From Lateolabrax maculatus (Eukaryota; Chordata; Actinopteri; Acropomatiformes; Lateolabracidae): a DNA stretch of 64,000 bases. The DNA lies in assembly GCA_031216445.1 (NCBI GenBank), contig CM062205.1, positions 17,073,001-17,137,000 of the forward strand. Direction: 5' to 3'. Below, in pieces: positions 13,569-25,410 of this stretch. The position numbers and the translations under genes are program-made. Every line of letters begins with the position of its first letter. Position 1 is the first letter of the stretch. Below the pieces are notes generated by a model, which saw only the letters and a program-made list of their open reading frames with translations, searched no databases and had not been told where the DNA came from.

Positions 13569-15771
13569 ATGATAACAGAAAACCAGTCATGCCCCAGGCT
13601 ATGGGGTAAACCAGGCAGAAATCATTCACACACTCATACAGCATACTATATATACACACTGCTGGGTAGCTCCAGGTAAGGCTTAGGGGGGAGAATGCCT
13701 GAATGCTTTTGGATACAGAGTTGAACACTTCTCGCTTTGTAGTTCAATCTTTGCATCAGTGACAAAGGCAGAAATCAAGATACATACAAAAATACACATC
13801 TTTGTGCTGTTTAGTCCCGCATGTTCCCGCATCCTTAAACATAACACCACCCTTCTGAGTTGTGTCTATTTCTTTAAACAAAGATGGTAATTTAATTACA
13901 ATGTGAACCAAAATAAACATTTTTAATACCAGTTTTACTGGTATATGTTGATGTTTCTCTCTAAAATGTTATGTTTTTATACAAAATAACACATTAAGAT
14001 TTTGCAGTGCTTTACAAAAAGAGTGAAGACATATATAACATACAAACATGCAGCCCAACACATCAACAAATTAGTGCGTATCTGTATTGTGATGGTGAGG
14101 TGCTTCATCTCATTATGAGATGTTCACCTGAACATTCGTCACTGTGGAAAAAAGGGAAAAAAAAGTCTAAGATCTGAAATTCACTGAATGTTACATTTAA
14201 CCCTAACTCTCACCAATCTTTCCATGAACAAGCCTCGTACATCTAGAATCACTCTGACAACTGAAAAATTCAAGAGCCTCCGCTGCTCTCTCTCTCTCTC
14301 TGTTGTTCTCTCCTCAGCAACTCTCTATATATAGCCCCCTCATCGCTCCTCTAGATCCTCTCTCTCTCTGCAGTCAGTCAGCCTGTCTCGTCCCTAACTC
14401 CGGCTGCTCTGCCTGTCAGATTCCAGCACACAGAGCCATTGTAATGATGATGGTGCCGTGACTTGACCTGATGACCACCCGGGCCTAAGGCACTATGCTC
14501 ACAGTTCACCAGTATCTCACTACATCTGTTTTAACTGATAAAATGACCTCTGACCCCACTTAAACCTCCGTACTGGACCTTTAGCACTGAGTCCTGAAAC
14601 ACATCGTATACATAGACTCTTCTTTCTCTCCCCAAAATCAGAATATAATGCATGTTTTTGCTTTCCGTGTCGCTCTCTGTCTGTGACTCCTGTTAAAGTA
14701 AATTAGTCTCCAGTTCCAAATCAATATACTTTGCCTGAGCTATGTGCTATCTCTGGGGCAAATGCTGCAAAGGGGAGACAGAGGGTTATAAATTACCTGC
14801 CAGCATTACAACCTACACCCACCAACACCCTTGTACTCCTCCGCCTCCTCCTCTTTGTGTCCTCCTCCCCTTCCCCCATCTATTACTGGTCCAGACAGAC
14901 AGGAATGGCTATGCATGACAACAAACTCCAGTGCTTTCGGTGTGCTGAAAACTGCATGTATGGTGAAAAAAACAGGTTTAGCACAGACGCTAAACCTCCT
15001 CCCGTTTCTCGCCATAGTGCTTTATGAAATTCAAACCAAACCGTAGTCAAACTTGGGCCTCCAGCTTCGTCCACCACCTTTTCGTCAAGCTCCATTAAAC
15101 CTCAACCAACATCAATTGTCACTTTACTCTCAAACATGACCCCTGATCTCACACCATGCTCTCTAACCAACAGGAGTTGAAAGAGTAGCAAAACATCCTG
15201 CCCAAGCAATGCTATGTGATTCATTTCTTTGTGCAAGTTAAGGAAAAGTAATTGCTGCTTCTGTAACAGTAGTTTAATTTCAAGTAAGCTTGAAGAGGAT
15301 TGTTAGCTTTTTTCTTTCACTCAGACATGATTCTGTTCTGCATCTGATTGGATGAACGCAACATTTGTTCAACCTGGCAGATATTCTGAAAATGTTAAAT
15401 GCATTAGTTTCTATTTACATTAAAGGCAAGAAACAGGCCATACAGTAGCTTCATATAGGTTATTTTCTGACAATATAGATAATGAATGCAACACCAGTTG
15501 GCTCTCAAATCTTGGTTGTTAGGACATCCTTGATAGTCCCAACAAAGCAATAAAGGCAAAAGCATATTCACTGTGAAGGACTGTCTATTAAAAGCAATTC
15601 CAATCTCAGTAAATTGATTTTCATACTGCACAAGCATTAACATTGATTATAGCAAGACGAAAAAAAGGGAGGACTATTCCGAAAATCCTGACTATCTAAT
15701 AATCTTTCATTACTGAACCAACAAAAGAGAGCATCCCCAGAGCATTTGGCCCAGACGACTGAACAGCTGTA

Positions 15772-15818
<47 letters not shown>

Positions 15819-18800
15819 TAATGGCTTCGTTTTTGCTAGGGCGGTCACACGGACGCCCGTGCCATTTGACTGAGGAATAACCCTGGAGACCTCCCTCTGA
15901 GAGACGCTCACAAAAGCCGACCACCGACCCAAACACACGATTGATGCGTGCAGGCATACACACATTTTGAACTTCAAACTGCACATTCAACAGTCCCTCA
16001 TGACACTCAACTGGGCATCTCGTAACGTAACAACGCACACAAACACAAACAGCACATACAGATGCTAACAACTGTCTCTGAGTCGAGACGTGATCTACTA
16101 CAGTGATTAATATTATCTCAGATATTCACTATTGTTATTATTGCACACTTGTTTGCCTCGGTTAATATGGGAAAAGAAAAGAGAAATTAGGGAAAGGAAA
16201 AGAAGAGAAGGAAACAGTAAGTTAAGAACAAGACTAAAGAACCATTTACACTTTGCGATTTTGAGTTGTATGAGATTGAGAAAGAAATGCGGCAAATTCT
16301 TTGGTCATCAGTCTAAAACGGGGGTCCTTGATATTTCAAGGTCAGAAACGTGGGAGCAAATTCTTACAATGTGTTCAAACAATCAGTTTACAACATGAAA
16401 TGACACAGAATACACTGGCGGGTGCGGCATTTTGCCATCATTCGTGGGACTCTGGTGTCAGCACTACAGCCAAGGTTTGTTTATGGTTTTGCTGCATTAT
16501 TTAAAAAAGATCAGTGCAGATGGATGGTATGAGCTGATGACCTGCCGTAGTTTACATTTACATCGTAGTGCTACAATCCACCACGCATTTATTGCACACC
16601 ACCAATGTTTGCACCAAATTCAATGCCAATCCGTCAACTAGTTTGCTGAGATTTTTTCAGTCTGGACAAAAGTGGTGGAGTGCCAAACATTTGCCATCCC
16701 TAGAGCCACATGACTAGCTAAATAACTATCTAAAAAGAATACAAGAGATAAAGAAAATGATAGAAGAAGGGGACATAAATGACTGACAGAGACAAAAAGA
16801 GAGAAAAGGAGTGACTCAGAGGAACAGGAACATATCTGACCACCTGGCTGTCGCTGACTGACAGGAGACCAGAGGAGAGGAGACAGACACAACAGAGACA
16901 CAGGGGTAGAGAGGGACAATGGTGATGATAGTAGGACAAAAAAAAAAAAAACTAAAAAATGGGGCCAAAGGTTAAAAGTAGAGGAGGCTGAGGAAAACAC
17001 AGATGAATAAATGATGACAGAAACAGCTGACCAGTCGGCAGCTAATGGAAGAAGACTAAACACCAGCATGGAGGTGGGAGGACACAGTAGGATCTCTGGA
17101 GACGAAAGGTCAGGAGTGCATTCAGAGATGAATGTGTGTTCGTCTCTCTGCTTTAGCTCATTAACTACAGTTACTTCTACCACCTTGTTAAAAGAGCACC
17201 TGCTACACATTCAAGGCTCACACAACACAACCAGCCAACAATGCAGCATGATAATATCTTTTCAGTCGTAATTCTCACATTGCTGCTTTTTTCTCTGTGT
17301 TTTGGGCCCAAATCTGGCAAAAAGCACGTGTTGTTTTTAACATTTTAAACAAAATAACCGTCAATCCAATCAAGCTCCACCAAGCTTGTTTGTGACAACC
17401 TCAATTTTCCACCTGCACAGCCTCTGCTCTCCCTATAATGATGGTTGTCTTATAGGGGGGGTGGATGTGGTTGTAAGTGCTTATGTGAGTTAATCATGGG
17501 AGGAGGGGAGGGTCCTCGAGCCAATATGTTTTTTGTTAAACCTGGATGGAGGGCTAGTTTCTGTAATTGATGTTATATATGGTGCCTTCAAGTGGAGTTG
17601 TGCTTAATGTGTTCATCAAATCCAGTTGAGCGATATATTGATGTGATAGTTTATACTGTAAAGTTTGTTGACATTTTTAGAATTAAAATTACATTTCTAT
17701 CAGTTTATGGTTTATTAGTATTCTTCTTTTTTATAAAGATTACTTAAAAAAGACAAAATCCAACACATATTTTTGAAAAGGGAACAAGAAGACGTCCATC
17801 TTTCGCTGATAGTCACATAACAAGTGTTTTCAAAACATAAAACCAGCATTCATGACGAATATAAACCTTAATGAGTTACATTTGAAGGCAGCATTACCAT
17901 GGTTTCAGACCAAACGCACAAGAACAAGCGGTGAGGAGGAGCTCATGATCGTACAAATCAGCTCACTAGGATGCTAAAAGCTACATCGAAATGTAAATTA
18001 TCACAATATTCATATTCTAATCTTGCATTCCCAGTTTCTCTAATAATTTCCAGAATTCAGAGATGCACAAAGTTAACTTTTCTTCTACAGCAATGTGATG
18101 GCCCTGTTAGAAGGATTGGCTTTCATGGAGGCAGGTGAATTGGTGTGTGTGGGTGTGTGTGTGTGTGTGTTAAAGGAACTCGCTGCTTTTGTCGTTTTTT
18201 TCCAACATTACTATGCTTAAGCTCTCTGATCCATCTCTTCTAGTGCAGCCCGGCTTCTGTCGAGGACCCAAACTGTGTCAGTAATATTCCATTAAAGGTG
18301 ATAATACAATCAGGACAGTGAGGCTTTCAGCAGATTATGGCGGCTGAAAGCAGAACAACATTTGTTTATGTGTGCCTGTGTGTGTGTGTCTCTGTGTGTT
18401 TGTGTGTGGTGTCACCTGTCCTATACGAGTCACATCTCTCAGTGAAAGCAATTACAGCTGAAATTCAACACTGTAGGTAATTAAAAAACATCTGGGGGAA
18501 TAAATGTGCACAAATTCACAAATTAAATTTTTAAATTCATTATATTTGCCTTTGTGGACAATATGCTGTTAGAAATAATAGTAGAGCGAGTTTTTCCAGT
18601 CACAAAAAGCAAGATGCACCAGTTACTCAAAGTGTGTCTTGCAAAATTACATTAATCAAAAAAACAATCTGCCAAGAAATGGGTACCTCTGCTTCCTATA
18701 CAGTGGATTTATTCCTGAACCATCTCACTGACTGTAAAACTTCATTGTGGCCCCATTTGAAACCTCAGCACTCCACACATCACTCCATGCTTCGGTCACA

Positions 18801-21800
18801 TAGTGTTCCCTACACAAACCTTAGGGAGTAAGTCAAAAAGTTATTTTCTCTCTAGCTACTGTCCAGCAGCAGGTTGCATCTTCAAAGGTATTTTTGTGAT
18901 TTACTTTCTGATAAATGATAAAAATGTTTGCCTGGAGCAAAACCAATGTTTAAATCCAACACTTCCACAGAATACAACCCACTGCTGGATAAAAGGTAAA
19001 AAAGTAATGTGTTGACTTTAAGGTTTGAACACGGAGTAATGTAAAGAGTGCTGACTTCACAAATGGAGCCAACTTCATTGAAACGTCTAGAGTTTGGATT
19101 CTGATGCAATGAAACTAAAGTTTGTTGTGATGTTTTACATCGCTGAAATACTTCTGGAAATTCTCTAATCATGTCACATATCAATTTATAGTTATAATAA
19201 AATACTGTTCAAACAAGAACAGACACCTAAAAATGCAAGGTAAATATAAAGAATTTATATAGCTTTGGGTTTTAGACTGTTAATTGGACAAAACAACACA
19301 TTTGAGCCCTTCAAAACCACCAAAATGTTCTCTTCTTTCTATCCTGGTGAGAATATTTAACTAATGTGCTACACACACCCACACACACAGAGAGAAGGCA
19401 TCAGGTCAGAGCTCTCTCACACACAGCTACTGTAAATACTGAAGTGCAGTGAGTTTTAAGTGCATCGTGTCCCCTGTTTTGCTGCTTTACTGTTATCCTG
19501 TAATATCTGAAGCTTTAGACAGATAACATTTTAACTTGTCCTGAATTCCAAAACAAACACATGAATGATTTATCCCAAGTAAACCAGATCAGAGTATGCT
19601 GCTAAATTACAAACAGGGATAAAGGCAGCAGATAGAAGCAGCTGTTAATGTTATTTTGCGTGTGTGAGTGTGTGTGTGTGTGCATGCGCGCATTACAGTC
19701 TGCTAATTATCACATTCTCTCTCATCTTGGATTAAACTACAGTCACACACCCCCACCCCCACAGACACCATGGCAACAAGACTCCACGGCAACAGTGTGG
19801 AAACAGGGCACCATGGAAACAGCCTCTCTCCTCTAAGCATTGGTGGATGCTGGGAGATGGTGTTCAGGTGGAGAGGATTGTGGGATATGATGATGATTTT
19901 GATTTATTGTGGAGGTTTTTATACTTCAGGACAAATTTGTGAATTTGGGCAATTTAAATAAAACGTACATGACTTCACTGTATACAAGGTGGAAAAACGT
20001 ATATGTTTTAGAGGTAGTTTGTTAAACTGAAGCAATCTGGGGGGGAAAGCATTAATATTCCAGCGTGATGATGCAGATGACAGTTATGAATCTCTTGCCA
20101 ATCCAAGTTTACTCATATTGCAATTTTCAATAAATAACTTGTGTCTTCCCATATAATTGATCAGAGAATACCTATTATAATATGACAAGAGCTGAAACAA
20201 TCAATCTATTCTATCTATCTATAATCTATAATCGAGACAATTAATATGCAACTATTTTGAAAATGAATTAAGTAATTTTCTAACAAATATGACAAAAACT
20301 AATTTTGGGTTCACTCATATTTGGGTTTTAAACAGTTAGTTAGACAAAACAAGATATCTGAAAACACCATCTTGGGCTTTAGGAAATTGTGCTTGCCATT
20401 TTTTTACAATTTTCTAACATTTAATACCAATTGATTAATTGATTAATCTAAACAATAATCAACCATTGTAATTGTTAGTTGTAGCCCTATATATAACCAA
20501 TAGTTTAACCTATCAAACAGTAATTCTAAGAAATCATACTTTAACTCAGGAAAGACAAATCTGAAGTGAGCCAATACAGGACATCAAATATAATGCAATG
20601 TACTAAAACAGAAACTAAACTAAACTAAGAGGTATAGTCTCACACCTACACCTGCAGAACAAGCAGGAGAGTAAGGAGAGGAAAGACAGAGCTGAAAAAA
20701 TGCCAGAAGGAGGAGAGAGAGTTGCAGAGCAGCACCAAAAGTGGTTGGTTGACTAAAGATGGAGAAGCACCAAGCGAGTGGCCGCAGGGAGAGAGAGAGC
20801 ATCAGAGGGACGGGAAAAGACGAGGGAGAGAGAGAAGCAAAGCTGATGCAGCTCCTGAGCAGAACAAATGCGTTTGGAGCTGCTGAATATAGGTCACACA
20901 TCTCCAGTGACTGTTCCCTTCCCTCCACTGAACCAGCTTCCTGCAGTATGCACTATATACAAAAGCCTGCATAATTTGGACACAATCTATGGACACGGGC
21001 GCTGCTAAATTTACCTACATGCTTTTTACGTCAAAATGCATCGCACAAAATGAAATAATCCATTGTTGAAGTTCATACATGCAAGCTTCTTTGAGATTTG
21101 TTTGTTTCCATTAATGTTTTACAGTTTATGTGCAAGTAGCTGTACAGACTGCATCCACATGATTAAAATTTTATTGCAGAGCATGTTCTTTGCATGACAA
21201 ATCTAACTCAGAGTGAAAAAGCTTTCATTGCTCTATAGATATTCTCAGTAGGGTATGTAATGGCCACTCAACAAATTGCAGAGTAGTAAATTATTATTTA
21301 CAGCGAGCTCAGACTGTATAAGAGGAGAGCAAAGAAGAGGAAGAGGAGAGGACGGTTGACGGACAGAAGGTGAGGCTATAAAGAGGCAGATATGATACAG
21401 CAACAGTGACAGCTGGCTTGCGATAATGTGTCAAAGCTGTTCTTTCCACATTCATACATGTCCGTCTCCTGGTTATCGGTTCACGGTGACTGTGCACCTG
21501 TAATCCAGTCCAGACCAATCACTCACGCACAAACACTAACACGAAATGTCACCCCTGAGACCAAATGTCATCCATCTTACTCAGACACACACATACAGAA
21601 ATTCAGGGGTCGAGAGAACAGGGTACCTGGATGCTCAACTACCATGTTAATGAGGCAAACATTACATTGTACTGCTGTCATCTGAACACAGAGTCAGGGA
21701 CGTTAGCAGTTTCCAGGATGAAAGCAGCTTTTGTTCTGGTAAATACATTCCAGATTCAAAAGAGGCCATCCTTATGAGGAAACAAGGAAAAGAAAAGGAA

Positions 21801-24672
21801 GTAAAAATAAAAAGGAACACAGTGTGTTATATGTTTTTGTGCCTATTTTATGTATGTCTTGGTGAGCCAAAGACAGTTATCCACCCTGGTGAACAATTAA
21901 GTTCTATGCTTTTCTATTGAGAAAACAATCTCACCACAAGGTCCCTATACAGATGTTATTTGTAGCTGTTCTGGAGCTTTCAGTCACATCACATGATCTT
22001 CATCAGCAGATGGAGTTTGTCGTGGAAATGTAATATTCATATTATCTCTAAGCACTTTAAAGACTTCTCACCTGGAGTACTTTAAAGTAATTGCAATGCT
22101 ATACCAAGTTCGGGTAATGATTCTAAATCAGATAACGTTCAGCTGACGTTTTGAATAGAAAGATTACACCAAGATAACGTTTGCATACTAGCTGTTCCTA
22201 AATCAAATTTCACACAATTAACACAACATACCTCAAATGACCAAACTTTCTGCCGAAAATATTTTGATATATGATCAATAACGTCAGCTAGGTTAGGATT
22301 AATGTAATATTTCTCATGCTAAACTGCATGAAACACATTTTGCTCATATATAACTAGCCCAAAGTAATACTATACTAGATTTACAAAGGATTTGTCGTCA
22401 AGTTTATTATAATCTTCCTTATTATTATTATCTAGCTTGGGATGCTACAGTCACTTCCTGTTTACATAACTTACACAACACTAAAGTTGCATTAGTTATA
22501 TAGTTTGCTTAGACATTCGTTAAGTTTTAAGGCATAGTTGAAATGTTGGTACTGAATGTATTCAGTGGATCTGAGTGTAGCTTTACATTTATACCAGGGT
22601 CACATGCAAATAGTTTTTTTTTTGCAGTATTTTAATGTCACTTTAAGTTTTCTCACTGTCACTTCTTATGTATCCCCAGTAAGAATCATATAACTTTTCA
22701 CCTAACCAGAAAAAGATAGATTTTTGTTTGTATTTAGATCGCATAATGTCACTACAACTACCATATTCCACTATGACCTAATCCACTTTGAATATGAGGG
22801 GATTATACTGTAGTCGACTGCCACCTGACATTTCATGCTTGGCTGGGCGGCCAGCTATCATGTTTTCTGCCTGGGTTGAGAGCGAGCCAGAGAGAGAGGT
22901 CAGCTGTTCACTCTTTCTGGTTTAAGGGATAAGGGAGAGAGACAAGTGGAGGAACGCAGGGATCTAAGATTGGGGGGATGAAGCGATGAAGATAGAAGAG
23001 GAATGAAACTAAGTGGATGTTGGACAGACACCTCCCGAGAGGATTGATTACTCAGCGCGCCCCGCTGCATGAAGTCATGGTTCTGGATATCACATATGCA
23101 GCTTATGCAGGACCGCAGGCCTGAACATCATAACTCAATAAGTCGCTCCATTTTCAGGTCTCACATAGGCTTTCAGAGTCTGTTCTGTGTGGGGCTGCAG
23201 GCTTGTGGGGGTCTGTTAATCGATGCCATGATCAATATATTACAGACTGACTGATAGTAAATGGAGCAAGAGAGATGGTTGCTACACTTAGCTGTCGCTG
23301 TATGAGCATCCGAATTATGATTATGTTTTTGCAGTTATTTACCTTTTTTTTCTTTTTTTAAATGACACGTTACTGTCAGGATTCAATGCTTAACACCTCT
23401 GTATTCCCTTGGACACCAGTGCTCACCGCGGCCCTGGTGCCCACATATATACCCACGCAACCACTCACACACACTGATAAATGGCATGACATCACTGCCA
23501 ATGTGAGAGGCATTTAAACCCATATCAGATTAACTTAAGAGGGGGGAGGATAAGTAGCTTGGAGAGGACGGATATTGGCATCAAAGTCAGCGGACAAGAC
23601 GGCGTTTCATGAGATTGTGTGGCTGTGGATGTGTGTGTGTGTGTGTGTGTTCATGTAAGACAGAACGGGGAGTGTGGACCAAAGCACATAGGAAGGGAGG
23701 GGGAAGAGGTAAGAGGCTTGCATCTCCTGAGGGGGGGTGACAGTCCACCATGAAGACCCTAAATGGAGGGACGAGGGTTTGGAAATAGTAGACATATGGG
23801 AGGTAGACTGAAGGGAAAGCCCTCTGGATCTGAAGGGTTTGCTCGGTTTTGCAGGCATGATAATGGCCTGTCAGATAAATCCCAGGATGCTGGAGGTGGA
23901 AGCCTATGATGAGTGTTCTCCCAGCAGGAAGTGGAAGGAATGAGGCAGAATTAATAACCTGTGATTTACCTAATATTCAATTAGATGCCAGTTGTTAACC
24001 ATTTGTCTCCCTCCCGTCCCACCTATTCGATCCACACACAAATACCCCTCCTCCTCCTCCTCCTCCTCCTGCACCTTCACCACCTCCTCAATTCCCGCAG
24101 CCGTGTACCGACCCATACCCACCCATGCAGCGTCCCATTCACAGCGCGCTAAAAATGCACAGGAGAAAAAAAAAAAAAGGGTCTCTTAACAGCAGCATGG
24201 TGTGGGGAGGGCTGTTGCTGCAGGCCAACACGGTCTCCCCTCCGCTAACAGATTGGCTTTAATCCGGGAGCCAGCCTCACGGATGCAAAAGCCCGTGTCA
24301 GCTCTCGTTTGGCCAATTTATCCGCGGCTCTGCTGTGAATGAATTCACCAAGCGCCGGTGTCCGGGCCCCGGCGCTCCGCGGCGATAATAAAATAAACGG
24401 GCAGTTTCTTTTCACTCGATGTAGACATGCAGTTGATGCACAGGCCTATCGCTTGCGGGCTTTGGTGGGAACGGTGAGGGATGGTTCCAGTCGACACCTG
24501 CAGTCACCAAACCCGGCGTGATAATAAATTAAAAATAATAATAATAATCTTGCACCACTGGCCGTGCATCGGCGGCAAATGCAGGCGAACGCTTTTGATC
24601 TGACATTAGTGTTCAGCTCGATAACAGTGACACATATTCTCCGTGGCTTACCTCTGCAAAAAACGCCTCCAT
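724..24672 (-). CDS. myo10l: Myosin-X-like unconventional myosin, N-terminal exons (partial)
   Basis: An actin-based motor of the myosin-X class, which in vertebrates walks to filopodial tips. Coding exons in order: 24652-24672, 12387-12485, 2721-2879, 724-911; phases join without a break to give 156 residues. Order of content: a short MEAFFAE start (human MYO10 begins MDNFFTE, same junction), then GARVWVRE and VNSC (SH3-like N-terminal subdomain), then the start of the motor head with SILAAVNPYK and LGELPPHIFAVANECYR, closely like myosin X. The last residues, QCVLIS, directly precede the GESGAGKT P-loop in the family, so the ATP site, neck, PH, MyTH4 and FERM domains lie beyond the left edge. 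Start choice: ATG at 24670-24672 in an AGGATGG context. Several teleost myo10 paralogues exist and I cannot say which this is. The class assignment is strong, the symbol tentative. Confidence 0.85.
912..2720 (-). other. myo10-like intron 3
   Basis: 1.8 kb of AT-rich intron with a short CA-rich patch and a perfect RFX-type palindrome at 2397-2410. No exon is supported in it on either strand. Confidence 0.6.
2397..2410. promoter_or_regulatory. Perfect palindromic X-box (RFX-type) motif
   Basis: GTTACCATGGTAAC fits the X-box consensus GTHNYYATRRNAAC at every position and is a full 14-bp palindrome. It is intronic. Binding is inferred from the motif only. Confidence 0.4.
2721..2879 (-). CDS. myo10l: myo10-like coding exon 3
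   Basis: 159 nt, phase 0 at both ends, with an acceptor TTCCAG upstream and a GTAAGT donor. It encodes 53 residues that start VLYLQQAEVTRERVYAMH, contain GVEDMSALAELHEAAIMHNL and end YQRYQKDSIY. Human MYO10 has the same layout (GVDDMASLTELHGGSIMYNL then FQRYKRNQIY). This is the linker from the N-terminal subdomain into the motor head. Confidence 0.9.
4052..4106 (+). repeat. (GAA/AAG)n purine microsatellite
   Basis: A purine-only imperfect GAA tract in intron 2. It produces a lysine/glutamate-rich spurious frame and no gene. Confidence 0.85.
4351..4377 (+). repeat. (GT)n microsatellite
   Basis: About 13 uninterrupted GT units in intron 2. Confidence 0.95.
5520..5850 (+). repeat. Polypyrimidine-rich low-complexity tract
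   Basis: About 330 bases dominated by CTCT, CCTC and TTTC runs on the plus strand, with no coding signature. Confidence 0.6.
6031..6072 (+). repeat. (CA)n microsatellite
   Basis: About 20 CA units in intron 2. Confidence 0.95.
7001..7270 (+). repeat. Teleost interspersed repeat (AAAGGATTAGGCTGGTGTT family)
   Basis: Begins CTTAAAGGATTAGGCTGGTG and continues through 'AAACAGGAGTAAATGCTG' and 'ATTTACAGCAGGTAGAAGTG'. I recall this text from many percomorph introns. The assignment is from memory and not from a library search. Confidence 0.5.
7271..7640 (+). repeat. Teleost interspersed repeat (CACCACTTTGGTCCAGAC family)
   Basis: Contains 'CCACTTTGGTCCAGAC', 'CTTTGGTGATCCGTTAACTT', 'CATCAGCATGTTAGCATT' and 'GCTAGCATGGCTGTAGACTC', all hallmarks of an abundant percomorph repeat. 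A second member in reverse orientation lies near 16560-16735 (GTCTGGACAAAAGTGGTGGA there is the reverse complement of the block here). Confidence 0.55.
9378..9391. promoter_or_regulatory. X-box (RFX-type) motif
   Basis: GTATCCATGGCAAC fits GTHNYYATRRNAAC at all constrained positions. It lies in intron 2 of the myosin gene. Function is inferred only. Confidence 0.35.
12387..12485 (-). CDS. myo10l: myo10-like coding exon 2
   Basis: 99 nt, phase 0 at both ends, with acceptor GATCCAG and donor GTAAGA on the minus strand. It encodes 33 residues from GARVWVREKEQLVPATVNSC to TTDYGE, matching the human MYO10 segment GTRVWLRE ... TVNSC ... TDYGQ. This is the N-terminal SH3-like subdomain of the motor. 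Confidence 0.9.
12767..12813 (+). repeat. (GT)n microsatellite
   Basis: About 23 GT units, 280 bp upstream of myosin exon 2 in intron 1. Confidence 0.95.
13521..13566 (+). repeat. (AC)n microsatellite
   Basis: About 23 AC units, preceded by a CTCTCTTT tract at 13454-13490. Confidence 0.95.
15776..15817 (+). repeat. (GT)n microsatellite
   Basis: About 21 GT units in intron 1. Confidence 0.95.
16560..16735 (-). repeat. Teleost interspersed repeat, inverted relative to 7271-7640
   Basis: Contains 'GTCTGGACAAAAGTGGTGGA' followed by 'GCCATCCCTAGAGCCACATG'. The first is the reverse complement, with one change, of the 7330-7350 block. It is the same family in the opposite orientation. Confidence 0.5.
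19255..19325 (+). repeat. Fragment of palindromic-ended repeat
   Basis: 'GGTTTTAGACTGTTAATTGG' and 'ACAAAACAACACATTTGAG' match the internal part of the longer copy at 20317-20370. Confidence 0.45.
19768..19820. promoter_or_regulatory. Cluster of three RFX-like half-sites
   Basis: CCATGGCAAC (19768-19777), CCACGGCAAC (19784-19793) and CCATGGAAAC (19811-19820) fall in 53 bp, all in the same direction. Each matches the 3' half of an X-box. They could equally be a small diverged tandem repeat. Confidence 0.25.
20179..20492 (+). repeat. AT-rich non-autonomous element with inverted ends
   Basis: The left end reads GAGCTGAAACAATCAAT. The right end, read in reverse complement, is AGGGCTACAACTAACAAT, so the two ends are diverged inverted repeats. 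The interior has tracts of GATTAATTGATTAATC. I know this as an abundant teleost repeat with 'AGGGCTGCAACTAACGATT' ends. Fragments also lie at 19255-19325 and 62085-62165. Confidence 0.5.
24045..24070 (+). repeat. (CTC)n microsatellite
   Basis: Eight to nine CTC units on the upstream edge of the GC-rich promoter region. Confidence 0.9.
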
Positions 24673-25060
24673 CCTCCCTACTCCTCCCAGACGACGCGCG
24701 CCCGGCCCCGCAGAGCGCACACACCGGCTCCGGTATCGGGTGCGCCGATCTCAGCCGGCGGACCGGTGAGCGCGTGTGTCAGGCTCGGGGAAAGGTGGCG
24801 GTGCGTCCGCGCTGGCGTTTCCCATTCACCGGGCGTTCATCCCCGTCCCCCGAAAACGGCCCAGCAGCTCAGACGCAACCTCGGCAGCGTCCGCGCTCTA
24901 TGCGCAAAGGAAAGGAAAGCCACATGAGGAAGATCCGAGGAGGCTGCGAGGAAAAAGGGAAAAATGTCCACGCGAGGGATCCGTCGGGGCAGCGCTGACT
25001 GAAGCGTCCCGGTTTTCCAGGGCCTGCCTCGTTTCACAGCTCCGGTGTATGTGTGTGTGT
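24200..25060 (-). promoter_or_regulatory. CpG-rich promoter and 5'UTR region of the myo10-like gene
   Basis: The base composition changes sharply from AT-rich flanks to GC-rich DNA with many CpG dinucleotides, densest at 24680-25000. The myosin start codon (24670-24672, minus) sits inside it, so the transcription start is expected at higher coordinates, within about 24700-25050. I see no clear TATA box. Frames open in this island on both strands look like composition effects. Confidence 0.6.
24652..24672 (-). CDS. myo10l: myo10-like coding exon 1 (21 coding bases)
   Basis: On the minus strand, ATG GAG GCG TTT TTT GCA GAG is followed directly by the donor GTAAGC. It encodes MEAFFAE. Human MYO10 starts MDNFFTE and is interrupted at the same place before G-x-RVW. 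It is too short for ordinary frame-finding and was located by looking for this pattern. Confidence 0.85.
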
Positions 25061-25204
25061 GGATGAGTGTGGATGTGTGTGTGTGTGTGTGCGTGTGTGT
25101 GTGTGTGAGGCAGTGAGTATAGTGCGTGGGGTTGAGAGAGAGGACCAGTCCGGGGGCAGAGTGAGCTCGACGCTGCCCGCCGCACACACCGACGGGGCGG
25201 TGCA

Positions 25205-25242
<38 letters not shown>

Positions 25243-25322
25243 CACACTCTCAGACACACATACACACACCACACACACACTCACACACACACACACACAC
25301 ACTCACACAATCACACACACAT

Positions 25323-25353
<31 letters not shown>

Positions 25354-25410
25354 CATACACACTCACACACACTCACACCCTCTCTCTCACACACACACCA
25401 CACACACACA
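25039..25410 (+). repeat. Long imperfect (GT)n ... (CA)n low-complexity block
   Basis: A GT-rich tract (25049-25108) and a longer, broken CA-rich tract (25207-25410) flank about 100 bp of GC-rich unique sequence. The two arms are complementary and could pair. The block borders the myosin promoter. Confidence 0.85.

Larger units (their letters stand above)
12486..24651 (-). other. myo10-like intron 1 (12.2 kb)
   Basis: Non-coding. It contains (GT)n at 12767-12813, (CA)n at 13521-13566, (GT)n at 15776-15817, an inverted interspersed repeat at 16560-16735, a short GT tract near 18147-18170, an RFX half-site cluster at 19768-19820, a palindromic-ended repeat at 20179-20492, GT near 23631-23650 and (CTC)n at 24045-24070. 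No exon or RNA gene is supported. Confidence 0.6.

Noticed and set aside
16638..17210. 190-codon minus-strand open frame
   Set aside because: Serine/leucine/phenylalanine-rich, produced by a purine-rich plus strand and overlapping an interspersed repeat. No domain or splice context.
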